A DNA stretch of 64,000 nucleotides, taken from contig NZ_CP036319.1 in NCBI RefSeq assembly GCF_007752935.1, positions 868,001-932,000 on the forward strand, given 5' to 3'. Shown piece after piece: positions 55,844 through 64,000 of the stretch. The notes beneath the pieces are model-generated. The model saw only the letters and a program-made list of their open reading frames with translations, had not been told where the DNA came from and did not search any database. The number at the start of each line of letters is the position of its first letter. Position 1 is the first letter of the stretch. The position numbers and the translations under genes were made by a program. Origin of the DNA: Crateriforma conspicua (GTDB lineage Bacteria > Planctomycetota > Planctomycetia > Pirellulales > Pirellulaceae).

Positions 55844-56950
55844 ATGCAAATGCGATTCGTTCAACGACGATCCGTCAGAGACATTCCGACACGGTTCGGG
55901 CATGGTCTGTGGTGGGCTGTCGGCGCTGCCTGGATGGGCAGCTTTGTTGCCGGAACCGCAGGCCGCGGAGACGCCGCTGATGAAGTTCCTGCGGCCGATG
56001 TCTTGGTCGTGTTCGGCGCGGCCGGGGCTGACGAATATGCCGAACCGCTACGTCAGTGGGCCGCCGAACTGGAAGCCTTGCAAGATCATTCTGACATCCG
56101 GATACAGGTGATCGGCAGCCCCGCGGCTTCGCCCGACGACGCAGCATCAGCCGAAGTATCGGACGAGCCCACAAGCGATCGCCAGCGATTGCGTCGGGCG
56201 TTGGCCGAACGTGCCAAACCGATGACCGCCACCGGCGATGGTGACGCCGAATCCAGCGGTGGGCCGACATTGTGGTTGATCCTGCTGGGCCACGGCACCT
56301 TTGCCGACGACGTGGCAAAATTCAATCTGGTCGGTCCCGATGTGTCCGCCGCCGAATTGGCCCAGTGGCTATCGGCGACTTCGTCACGCACGGTGATCGT
56401 CAATGCCGCGTCGTGCAGCGGACCTTTCGTCAATCGGCTTTCCGGGCCTGATCGAGTCGTGGTGGCGGCGACCCAAAGCGGTGACGAACGCGACTGGACA
56501 AGGTTCGGCGGTTACTTTGTTCAAGCGATCATTTCCGATGCCGCTGATTTGGACCATGACGATGAGACCTCGGTCTTGGAAGCCTTTGTGATGGCCGCCG
56601 GCAAGACCCGTCAGTTCTATCGGGATGCCGGACGCATCGCCAGCGAACACGCGTTGATCGACGACAACGGGGATGCCCAGGGAACACCTGCCGAGTGGTT
56701 CGATGGGCTTTCGGCGGACCAGAAGCATGCCGAAGCCGACGGAAATCTTGCCAAACGAATCACTCTGGTGGCGGCGTCCGACCTGCCCCGGCTGGACGAG
56801 GCCCAGCGTGCCGAACGGGATGTGATCGAGCGCGATTTGGAAACGCTGAAACGTCGGAAGCCGGAAATGAATTCGGCCGAATACTGGAGTGCATTAGAAG
56901 CATTGATGTTGCGGCAAGCCGAACTTTACCAGCGATCCGCGGAGCAGTAG
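55844..56950 (+). CDS. Secreted clan CD (legumain/caspase-like) peptidase-like protein
   Basis: 368 aa. A long basic leader and 'LWWAVGAAWMGSFVAGTAG' form the signal segment. The core has strand 'LWLILLGHGTF' with His150 followed by Gly, then 'VIVNAASCSGPFV' with Cys191, 41 residues apart. That His-Gly ... Ala-Ser-Cys-Ser-Gly order is the catalytic layout of clan CD (legumain C13, caspases, gingipains). The rest is helical and charged at the C-terminus. The exact family cannot be assigned; it may be a protease or a scaffold. It is divergent from the sulfatase gene. Confidence 0.6.
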   Translation: MQMRFVQRRSVRDIPTRFGHGLWWAVGAAWMGSFVAGTAGRGDAADEVPAADVLVVFGAAGADEYAEPLRQWAAELEALQDHSDIRIQVIGSPAASPDDAASAEVSDEPTSDRQRLRRALAERAKPMTATGDGDAESSGGPTLWLILLGHGTFADDVAKFNLVGPDVSAAELAQWLSATSSRTVIVNAASCSGPFVNRLSGPDRVVVAATQSGDERDWTRFGGYFVQAIISDAADLDHDDETSVLEAFVMAAGKTRQFYRDAGRIASEHALIDDNGDAQGTPAEWFDGLSADQKHAEADGNLAKRITLVAASDLPRLDEAQRAERDVIERDLETLKRRKPEMNSAEYWSALEALMLRQAELYQRSAEQ

Positions 56951-57229
56951 GCCGCACTCAAACGCATGGGGTGGCTCACCGAAGCGTCAATTCGGCGCAT
57001 CGTCCGAAATTTTCACAAAAACCTATGGCGGCATGCCTGCCGTAGTCGCGGCGCCAGTGCCGCATTGAAGATTCCTCTGAAAATTTGTCAACGAAAGCGA
57101 TACCCATCCGGAGCGAAAGGGTTCATTTTGAAGTCGGGTGCTCACTTTTGAAGTGCCGATTTGAAAACCAAACCCACTGCGGGAGTTTCTTTGAAACAGG
57201 CCCGCGAACGCTTTGACGGTGCAAGCAAG

Positions 57230-58324
57230 ATGTTGACGAGTCAAACATTTCGGTCGCCGCTGACCCCGACGCTGTTGATCAGTTTTGCCGCCCTGCTGGT
57301 TGCACCCACCGCCGATGCGGTGGAGGTTGCCTATCGCAGGGACGCCAAGACGGTGGCCAACTCGGGCCTCTTGTTTCTGGACGGCCAGTACATCGCACCG
57401 CCTTATGCGGTGGGTTGGGATCTTCAATCCGGCTTGATTGTCAATGGTCACGAACTGGGACGACAGTATCTGGGAAAGCCGGCGGAAGAGTCGTCGGCCG
57501 GCGATTCTGACGCAATGCCCCCGCGGCGTCGCTTTTTCGCCCGCATGCGCAGCAACCGCATTCAAACGTTGCAGCAGTTAAGCGAAACGATCAATGCCAC
57601 GTTGCTAGGCGATGCTCGGGCAGTCGTCGTCCTTGAAAAAGGCCGCCATCCGATCGTATTGGATTCCTATGAAGGTTCGCCGGAGTTGCTGTTGGCGATT
57701 CACACCCGCACGCTCGGTGCTTCCTTGGATGAGATGTTGGATTCGATCGTCTTGACCGATACGGATCGTTCGCAATTGGCACAATTTGTCACCGATTTGG
57801 AGATCACGCCCGCGTTGGAAGACCGGGTTCGTTACGCGCTGGACATCTCGGATCAAATCGTCTTGATGAACGAATCGAATACGGAAAAGGCGGCCGTGTT
57901 GGATCGATACACTTATCCGCTGACGATTTTTGCGATGATCTGTGTCGCCTGTGGGTTCGGGCACTTGTTGCAACACAAACCGGTGTTGGAATCCACTGGT
58001 GATCCGCAAACCGATTCGTCACGCCAGCGTACGATCGTCATGCGATCGCTGTTGATTTTCGTGTTTCTGTCAGCGGTTGATTTGATTTGGACGATGTTGG
58101 CGTCGCACACCGGTTCGATGCGTGAATTAAATCCGTTGGGCAATGGTTTGTTAAGCAACCCGACGCACTTGATCGCCTTCAAATCTGCCGTGGTGATGAT
58201 GTCGGCGGGAATCTTGTATGTGCTGCATCAACGATCGGTCGCACAGATGGCATCCTGGTGGGGATGTTTGGTGCTGACGTTGTTGACCGCTCGTTGGTTG
58301 ATCTTCAACTCGATGTTCATGTAG
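57230..58324 (+). CDS. Membrane protein with C-terminal DUF5658
   Basis: 364 aa from the ATG at 57230 (the frame is open to 57161). A signal segment ('LLISFAALLVAPTADA') precedes a soluble domain of about 200 residues ('VANSGLLFLDGQYIAPPYAVGWD' region, Arg-rich loop, 'LLLAIHTRTLGASLDEMLDS') without recognised identity. The C-terminal 140 residues have four membrane helices and match DUF5658 ('AVDLIWTMLASHTGSMRELNPLG', 'LTARWLIFNSM'), a small domain of unknown function. The combination of an external domain and DUF5658 is planctomycete-like. It converges on the ArgE-like gene. Confidence 0.75.
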   Translation: MLTSQTFRSPLTPTLLISFAALLVAPTADAVEVAYRRDAKTVANSGLLFLDGQYIAPPYAVGWDLQSGLIVNGHELGRQYLGKPAEESSAGDSDAMPPRRRFFARMRSNRIQTLQQLSETINATLLGDARAVVVLEKGRHPIVLDSYEGSPELLLAIHTRTLGASLDEMLDSIVLTDTDRSQLAQFVTDLEITPALEDRVRYALDISDQIVLMNESNTEKAAVLDRYTYPLTIFAMICVACGFGHLLQHKPVLESTGDPQTDSSRQRTIVMRSLLIFVFLSAVDLIWTMLASHTGSMRELNPLGNGLLSNPTHLIAFKSAVVMMSAGILYVLHQRSVAQMASWWGCLVLTLLTARWLIFNSMFM

Positions 58325-58439
58325 TCGCCCAGTTGCGGTGCGACGGCACGCCTGTGCGTGTGGTCCGGTGATCTTTTCACGCAAAGGACCGCCGGGGCAG
58401 TTGGTGACCCGTTTGAGTCTTGGTGGATGTTATTCAGCG

Positions 58440-59678
58440 TCAACACGTCCAGTGGCGGACGATCTGGTTAAACCGTTCGATGCCATCGGCGATTTGCCGA
58501 ATCGAAATCGATTCGTCACTGGTGTGTGCTTGGGCGATGTCGCCGGGGCCTAGAACAACACGTGATCGCAGTTCGGTCAGCACACCGCCGTCGGTCCCAT
58601 AGCAAACCGTCGCCGGTTGCGTGCCGGTGATCGATGCCAGTTGGCGAATGTGGGGCTGATCGGCTTCGCACCAAAACGGCGGACATCCCGGATGCCGTGT
58701 GAACTGCACGCCCTGTGCTTCGGCCAGTGTGCGAACTTCGTCGATCAAATCTTCGCCATCAATCCCCGGCATCGGCCGAAGCGAACACCAAGCCTTGCAC
58801 CGGGGCGGCGTGATGTTGACCACATTCATGGAATCGCTGACGCCGAAGTTCCAAGACAGCGTCGGCGGATCGAACTGATCGTTTTGGTACCGCGTGTCTG
58901 ATTCGGTGCGGTGATAGATTTCCAGCAGCTTGTCCAGCAATGGCACCATGGCGATGTTGGCGTTGATGCCGTCGCGCGTGCTGCTGTGCCCCGCCCTGCC
59001 CTGGCTGGTCAGTGTGAATCCGGTGATGCCTTTGTGAGCGTGATAGACCGCAAGGCCGGTCGGTTCGCCGATCACAGCCAGCGGTTGGGCTTCGACCAGT
59101 TGGCGGTACGCGCCGCTGTGCTGGACCAAGTGCTGGGCACCCTGGAAACCCACTTCTTCGTCCGCCGTGCAGACCACCCAGATCGGCGCCCGCTGTTCAT
59201 CCGCGGCAATCCCACGCAACGTTTGGATCATGACGGCCAATGATCCTTTCATGTCACAGGTCCCGCGGCCATACATCTGGCCGTCGGTGATGACGGGCGT
59301 GAACGGATCACCGCCGGGTCCGTCCCAGCCGTCGGCGGGGACCACATCGGTGTGACAGAAATACGCGAATCCCGATTCGGTGGGGAACGACGAATCAACG
59401 GGCGGCAAGGAGCCGTGGGATGGTCCCGCCGCGTCGGTCGTCGATGCGGGGACTGGCGGCCTGACCGCCACGAGGTTGGATTTAGTGACACCTTGTGCGT
59501 CGATATAGGTGCTGTTTTCAACACGAAACCCCAGTTCCGACAGGACGTCAGCGATGTGGCCGTGGATGTCCACGTTGCTGGTGTGGCTGATCGTCGGATA
59601 GCGAATCAGCGAATCCAACAATTCACAGCATTGGCCGACGGCGGCGGAACGGGCGGGCTGAAAAGGGGATGAGGTCAT
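58440..59678 (-). CDS. M20-family deacetylase, ArgE (acetylornithine deacetylase)-like
   Basis: 412 aa. Metal ligands: His in 'FCHTDVVPA' (~109), Asp in 'YGRGTCDMKGSLA', Glu-Glu in 'TADEEVGFQGA'. 'HKGITGFTLTSQGRAGHSSTRDGIN' is the dimer-domain substrate loop of ArgE/DapE. It hydrolyses N-acetylornithine (arginine synthesis) or a similar N-acyl amino acid. The start at 59678 overlaps the stop of the Pro-rich membrane-protein gene by four bases (ATGA), and the longer frame to 59816 lies inside that gene, so the short start is right. It is the last of three coupled genes. Confidence 0.92.
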   Translation of the reverse strand: MTSSPFQPARSAAVGQCCELLDSLIRYPTISHTSNVDIHGHIADVLSELGFRVENSTYIDAQGVTKSNLVAVRPPVPASTTDAAGPSHGSLPPVDSSFPTESGFAYFCHTDVVPADGWDGPGGDPFTPVITDGQMYGRGTCDMKGSLAVMIQTLRGIAADEQRAPIWVVCTADEEVGFQGAQHLVQHSGAYRQLVEAQPLAVIGEPTGLAVYHAHKGITGFTLTSQGRAGHSSTRDGINANIAMVPLLDKLLEIYHRTESDTRYQNDQFDPPTLSWNFGVSDSMNVVNITPPRCKAWCSLRPMPGIDGEDLIDEVRTLAEAQGVQFTRHPGCPPFWCEADQPHIRQLASITGTQPATVCYGTDGGVLTELRSRVVLGPGDIAQAHTSDESISIRQIADGIERFNQIVRHWTC

Positions 59679-61042
59679 GGATTCCATTGTTCCAAAACAC
59701 GAATCAGCGCGTCGCGATCGGCGCCGATCACTTCCGTTTGGATTGATTGCAGCCAGCCCAACGCTTGTCGCCGATCCGCATCGGTTCCGGCCGACGGGCT
59801 GACCGAATGAAAACACGCGCGGGCGGCCAACGCCGTGTCCCCAGCGTCGACGAGTGAATCGGCGGCCAAACGGTCGACCAGGGCGATGGGCATGCGGTCG
59901 CGGGCGAAGCGTTTGTTGCGGCCCGCGGTCCGAACGATGACCCGATCGGGCGACGATTCCACCAAAACAACTTTGACGGCGCTGGTCAAGTCGATCGAAT
60001 CACCCGGGGACAACCGGTTCAGTGATCGATCCACTGCCCCACGATAGTACTGGGCCAACTCGGCGAACTGACGAACGGCCTCCGCACGCCGATCTTGCTG
60101 GGAGTTGGCCGCGGCGGCAATGGCGGCTTTGGCTAAAACAATTGCCCGGTCCAGCTGGCCCGATCGCAACGCGTTCATGGCGTCTTGATAGGCATCATCG
60201 CCACGACGAATTTGGTCGTTGCTTACCGGAGGCGTTTTAACGAGCGGCTCTGTTGGTTCAGGGCCGGGCATCGTCGCGGGATCCGGTGATGTCGTGGATG
60301 AAGTATCGATCGGTGTGGATGGCTGGGGGATCGACGGCGGTGATAGCTCGTCTGGAGATGAATCACTCGGCGATACTGTATCGGACGAAGATGGTTCCTG
60401 GTCGAACCAGGATTCACCGAGATCCGCGGCAAGTGAAGACCGATCGCTGCGGCCGGGCGGTATCACCGGCGTCTGTTGGGAAGCACCGTTTTGCTGCTGC
60501 TCCGGTGCAACGTCTGGTCGGCCTTGGGCGTTCGGTGTGTCGATCGATGCCATTAGCGAATCGCCATTGCCAACTTCCGTAGAATCGCCGTCACCCGAAA
60601 GCAAGGTGACGCCTGCCCAGCCGACCAGGCTGACGACCGATGCGACGACCAGGGTGACAGCCAATCCACCGGGGCGACGTTTGGACGCCCGGCGATGGGG
60701 GCGATGAGCGTCGGGATCGGGTGTGATGAAAGGATCATCCCCGGTGTCCGGTGATGGTCGCGTGGCAACGGACGGGGCTGTGGCTTGAGGCGGGGCCTGC
60801 GCGAGGGCTGCGGCCGGAATTGCCAGGGGGATCGCTTCGGAATCCACTTCGCCGCCGGCGGGCTGCACCGTTGCGGTTGGTGGCTCGGCTTGCTCCGGTG
60901 CATGGAGTTGTTGTTTTGTCGCCGGCTCGGGCGTGGACGGCGGAGGCGGCGTGGTGACCGCAGGCTGCGTAGCGGTCTTCAGCGGTGCCAGCGGGTCACC
61001 GGTGGGCAACCACTTGGCCAATGGATCGGAGGGGCCGGCCAT
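59675..61042 (-). CDS. Pro-rich single-pass membrane protein, unknown function
   Basis: 455 aa. Residues ~1-120 are Pro/Ala/Gln-rich and disordered, a Lys/Arg-flanked membrane helix lies at ~126-149, then a Ser/Asp/Pro-rich spacer and from ~270 a helical C-terminal domain ('YQDAMNALRSGQLDRAIVLAKAAIA') of TPR-like appearance. No named domain is recognised. It sits four bases after the toroid-protein gene and overlaps argE-like by four, so all three are co-translated. The arrangement suggests a planctomycete envelope assembly with the toroid protein. Confidence 0.7.
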   Translation of the reverse strand: MAGPSDPLAKWLPTGDPLAPLKTATQPAVTTPPPPSTPEPATKQQLHAPEQAEPPTATVQPAGGEVDSEAIPLAIPAAALAQAPPQATAPSVATRPSPDTGDDPFITPDPDAHRPHRRASKRRPGGLAVTLVVASVVSLVGWAGVTLLSGDGDSTEVGNGDSLMASIDTPNAQGRPDVAPEQQQNGASQQTPVIPPGRSDRSSLAADLGESWFDQEPSSSDTVSPSDSSPDELSPPSIPQPSTPIDTSSTTSPDPATMPGPEPTEPLVKTPPVSNDQIRRGDDAYQDAMNALRSGQLDRAIVLAKAAIAAAANSQQDRRAEAVRQFAELAQYYRGAVDRSLNRLSPGDSIDLTSAVKVVLVESSPDRVIVRTAGRNKRFARDRMPIALVDRLAADSLVDAGDTALAARACFHSVSPSAGTDADRRQALGWLQSIQTEVIGADRDALIRVLEQWNP

Positions 61043-61045
61043 GGT

Positions 61046-62833
61046 CTAAGGCGTTTCTTCCCACATGTCGTAAAGCGGCATGTGACGGTAATAGACCTCC
61101 AGGCAATACAGGCTGAGGCAGGTCGTGTACAGTCGTCCGCCGGCACGGTCGCCCCACTTGTCGCCCTGTGGTGCCCAACTGCCTTTTTCTCGCCCGCGTT
61201 TGGTTTGCGCTTGAGGCAACGCTTCACGCATGCGGTTGTTCCACAGCGACCAAGCGGACGTGCCGTAGTGGTGCAATACCTGGGTCGCGTAGTACCAGTA
61301 ATAAACGTCCGACTGGTCGATGTCGAACATGTAGTTGTCCAACAAGTTTTTGACACCGCGTTGCATCGAACGGTGTTCGCGTTGCCAGCCGGTGTATTGC
61401 CGAATCAGCAACCCCTCGGCGTTCATCGATGGTGTTTCACCATAGCCGGGCAAGTAGCCGTAGGCTGATCCGGCGCCCAAGGACACCGTGTCCATGAACC
61501 GGTCGATGCCGTACCAGACCTTGTCGTCGATCGTCAAATCAGGTGCCGCGCGACCGCTTTGAAAAGCCATCACGTACCAACCGGTCACCGAAAGGTCGCC
61601 TTCGATGTCGCGGAAGCGGTAACGCCAACCGCCGGTCGCCGATTGGGCGTCGCTGCAGTAATCCAGCGACGCTTGAGCGTAGGGCTTCAGCCATGAATCG
61701 CCCGTCATCGCATAGGCTTCGCAAACCGCGATGGTTGCTTGGGCTTGGGCGTAGGCCTGTTCGTCATCACCGCTGACGACTTTCTGACAAAAGAACCCGT
61801 CACGACGCTGTTCCTTGGTCAAGAACTTCAAGCCCTTCAGGACTTCATCCGCATAGGTTCCTTCCCGGTGCGTGTTGCCGTCGCCCATGAAGGCCAGCAA
61901 CGCCATCGAAGTCGCCGCGATCTTGTTCTCGTTTCGCACGCCGTCGCGATAAGGCCCCCGCATGCTCCAGGCGCCGTTGTCCATTTGTTGACGTTTCAGC
62001 CAAGCCAAACCCGAGTCCACCGCTTCGGCGGTTTGCGGGGTTCCACCGTATCGTTTCATCAATTCCGCTTTGGTCGCCCCGCGGCGTCCACCGAACATCG
62101 GATTGGTGACCTGGACCATCGGGCCGACACCGATGTTTGCCTCGGTCGGATCCTTCGGTTGGTCGACTTTCAGTGAATCGAATTCCAGCGGCGTGTCAAA
62201 ATCGATGGGGGCGTCTTCGATGAATTCCGATTCGGCGTCACTGAGTGCGTCGACCGGATCGATCGAAAACTCTGCCAATGCATCGAACGAATCACCGGTG
62301 GAATCGCCCAGCACCATCATCACGGTGCCCAAGCCTTCGCCGACCGGTGTGCTGATCAAACCCAAGATGACCAGCAAGATCAGGTGCACGATCATGCTGA
62401 TCAGCCACGGCGGGGCTTTCTTGGACAGGTCTTCTTTGGGCTCTTCGGCTTCGCCGGACGGTTCAGCGGCGGCCGAATCGGCATCGGCATCCGGAGAGTC
62501 ACCTTTGGGTGGCGCGGCAGATGCCGATGGTGACGCCTTGGCTGCGGGGGTCGCCGGCGTATGAGGCTTCGCTTTCGTCGCGGCCGGATCGGGCAGTTCG
62601 TCGAGTTCGCCCCGCCAGCGGACGCCTTTGGCCGAACCGACACCGGTGGGCGGGGGCGGCAACGGTGGTTCGCCCGTCGTGGCGGATTGTTTGCGTCGGC
62701 CTTGATGGGATGTCGGCGGCGGCGGTGGGACCAGCGGCGGCGTTGGCGGCGACGCATCGGCGGGGGAGCCGTTGGGGACCGATGGTCCGGCCGACGATTT
62801 GGACGAGTCGATCGAAGGTTCGAGATTCGACAT
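61046..62833 (-). CDS. Membrane-anchored prenyltransferase/squalene-oxidase-repeat toroid protein
   Basis: 595 aa. The first ~140 residues are Pro/Ala/Glu-rich; a membrane helix is at ~143-165 ('WLISMIVHLILLVILGLI'). Residues ~265-590 are an alpha/alpha-toroid of prenyltransferase/squalene-cyclase type with QW-like repeats ('GLAWLKRQQMDNGAWSM', 'GLKFLTKEQRRDGFF', 'SATGGWRYRFRD', 'YYWYYATQVLHHYGTSAW'). Toroids of this kind in planctomycetes are not terpene cyclases; the DxDD acid motif is absent. It heads the operon with the Pro-rich protein and the ArgE-like enzyme. Confidence 0.82.
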   Translation of the reverse strand: MSNLEPSIDSSKSSAGPSVPNGSPADASPPTPPLVPPPPPTSHQGRRKQSATTGEPPLPPPPTGVGSAKGVRWRGELDELPDPAATKAKPHTPATPAAKASPSASAAPPKGDSPDADADSAAAEPSGEAEEPKEDLSKKAPPWLISMIVHLILLVILGLISTPVGEGLGTVMMVLGDSTGDSFDALAEFSIDPVDALSDAESEFIEDAPIDFDTPLEFDSLKVDQPKDPTEANIGVGPMVQVTNPMFGGRRGATKAELMKRYGGTPQTAEAVDSGLAWLKRQQMDNGAWSMRGPYRDGVRNENKIAATSMALLAFMGDGNTHREGTYADEVLKGLKFLTKEQRRDGFFCQKVVSGDDEQAYAQAQATIAVCEAYAMTGDSWLKPYAQASLDYCSDAQSATGGWRYRFRDIEGDLSVTGWYVMAFQSGRAAPDLTIDDKVWYGIDRFMDTVSLGAGSAYGYLPGYGETPSMNAEGLLIRQYTGWQREHRSMQRGVKNLLDNYMFDIDQSDVYYWYYATQVLHHYGTSAWSLWNNRMREALPQAQTKRGREKGSWAPQGDKWGDRAGGRLYTTCLSLYCLEVYYRHMPLYDMWEETP

Positions 62834-63244
62834 CCGCGCCCCCGTCGCAGCAGCGTCAAAAGATGATGGAAGATCAGAAAAGTTGCAGGCGGCGAACGGT
62901 CAACCGGATGGCCGGTGAGATTCCCCCGGGTTGCCCACTGCATGAGGACGATTACGTCGACGCGATCGTTCGGAAAAAGTCCCACTTTCCCCGGTGAGAC
63001 AGCTTCCAGTGGGCAACGATGCTTGACGGGATCGGCTTCGTGACGTTCCAGTCTAGCACGGTGATCCGTCGGATGACAAAACGATTTGGTGCGAAGACGA
63101 CGCCGCGGCGGATCGGCCCGTCTGCGGCACTGGATCGGTCCCGGGGTGTGACGTCGGCGCGTGATGTCGGTAACGATGAATCGGATGATGCAGGCTTTGC
63201 GGGATAGGATCGGTCAAAAGACACCCGTCAAAAGGACCCCGGCG
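62834..63244. other. Divergent intergenic region
   Basis: 411 bases between the toroid-protein gene and a plus-strand gene that runs off the window. No gene or hairpin was seen; the only clear signal is the Shine-Dalgarno at 63231-63236. Confidence 0.45.
63231..63236 (+). promoter_or_regulatory. Shine-Dalgarno AAAGGA before the last gene
   Basis: AAAGGA ends eight bases before the ATG at 63245. It favours that start over the internal in-frame ATG at 63383. Confidence 0.6.
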
Positions 63245-64000
63245 ATGCGAGATCACCAATCAAACGATTCCTTGGCGGTGTCGCGTGGATTCTCCAACGG
63301 ACGCCCGGTGCCACCGTTGTCTAGCCGCCGGTTGGATGTCGGCCACGCGGTCGCGGCGGTCCAGCGGAAACACTGTATACCCATGCCCACGCAGGCGTTC
63401 AGGGCCATCCTGGTCGTCGTGCTGCTGTGTTGTTCCGGCCCGGTCCGATCGCAAAGTGCGGTCCAATCGCAAAGCGGTCTGTCGCCGGGTTCGGGGTCGG
63501 CGGAAGCTGTCGGCGAACAACAGCCGAATCGGCCCGTCGGGACGGACGCGTGGGTCTGGATTCAGCCCTCGATGCCCAGTCGCTTTGCCGATGCAACACG
63601 ACCGGTGGACGCGGCGGTTGGCGGTACAGAGGACAACGGAGCGGGGGCCAGACTCGATGAGGCATTCCGTTGGTTTCCCGATCCGATTCGCCGGCTGAGA
63701 GTTCAGATCATTCGCTTTGATGCCCGGCGATTGGAATACGTCCAGACCGCCGATCAGCCGGAAGCCAGCGTGGTCGCCGCGGATCGAGTGGTGTGGGCGA
63801 TGCCGATTCGGTGGCAGCCCGGTCAGCGTCAGGCCATCGACGCTTTGGTTCGTGGCGATGACGACGCGGCGTTGCGAGCACTGTTGCAGCAAACCGAACA
63901 GAGGCCGGCGGTCTGGTTACAGCAGTGGTTGTCGATGGCTGCCGCCCAGGCCGCATCGCGCAGCGGACGTTCGGAGATCGCGTTGGAGATCGTCCGGCAA
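63245..64000 (+). CDS. Secreted protein, unknown function (3' end outside window)
   Basis: 252 codons without a stop, so the gene continues past the window. The 46 leading residues are basic; from ATG 63383 there is a signal-like segment ('FRAILVVVLLCCSGPVRSQ'), so the true start may be 63383, but an SD precedes 63245. The mature part opens with Gln/Ser/Gly-rich sequence and 'TDAWVWIQPSMPSR', then 'FRWFPDPIRRLRVQIIRFDARR' and a helical Gln/Ala/Arg-rich part ('ALRALLQQTEQRPAVWLQQWL'). No domain is recognised. Confidence 0.65.
   Translation, partial: MRDHQSNDSLAVSRGFSNGRPVPPLSSRRLDVGHAVAAVQRKHCIPMPTQAFRAILVVVLLCCSGPVRSQSAVQSQSGLSPGSGSAEAVGEQQPNRPVGTDAWVWIQPSMPSRFADATRPVDAAVGGTEDNGAGARLDEAFRWFPDPIRRLRVQIIRFDARRLEYVQTADQPEASVVAADRVVWAMPIRWQPGQRQAIDALVRGDDDAALRALLQQTEQRPAVWLQQWLSMAAAQAASRSGRSEIALEIVRQ

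Overview
The window reads as chromosomal DNA of a planctomycete, most likely Pirellulaceae (Rhodopirellula-like). This is an inference from family content: a DUF1501 + DUF1549/DUF1553 cytochrome pair, a type I sulfatase, DUF4159 and prenyltransferase-like toroid proteins, two Hanks-type kinases (one with WD40 repeats), many secreted glycoside hydrolases, and few clear Shine-Dalgarno sequences. There is no phage, integrase, transposase or CRISPR array. One tRNA, tRNA-Leu(CAG), is present.

Layout. 1-9147: the end of a DUF4159 protein, an acyltransferase-3, an ExoD-like membrane protein, the DUF1501/PSD1 secreted pair, and DUF4404. 9148-16766: an orphan NtrC-type regulator overlapping an isoprenylcysteine-type methyltransferase, an APH-P-loop kinase fusion, a tandem UspA protein, then an ArsR repressor followed by a CoA-disulfide reductase-rhodanese fusion closed by a bidirectional terminator. 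16767-19892: small and secreted proteins of little-known function, Trm112-like, a stand-alone rhodanese. 20050-25911: a heavy-metal RND efflux operon on the minus strand (Cys-rich secreted protein, adaptor, CzcA/CusA-type pump, lipoprotein); adaptor and lipoprotein share a C-x2-H-x6-C-x2-C module. 26133-36831: arginine decarboxylase, an acyltransferase with an ankyrin insert, an SDR, a GH5-like secreted hydrolase, a dCache-sensor kinase, a cNMP-binding protein. 37108-43954: a beta-helix glycosidase, a DapA-family aldolase/lyase and a WD40 kinase.

44355-53258 is a one-direction plant-polysaccharide cluster: PL10 pectate lyase fused to a DUF1593 nucleoside-hydrolase-like domain, GH2, CE15-like esterase with a CBM, a decayed GH10 xylanase that no open frame reveals, and GH51 arabinofuranosidase. 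Together these suit pectin or glucuronoarabinoxylan breakdown outside the cytoplasm; no transporter or dedicated regulator lies beside them.

53694-64000: tRNA-Leu with its terminator, a sulfatase, a clan CD peptidase-like protein, a DUF5658 protein, a tight three-gene operon (toroid membrane protein, Pro-rich membrane protein, ArgE-like deacetylase) and the beginning of a secreted protein that runs off the window.

Most striking: the PL10-DUF1593 fusion, the ankyrin repeats inside an acyltransferase-3, the repeated Cys/His module in the efflux operon, the GH10 remnant, and the candidate persulfide-responsive ArsR operon.
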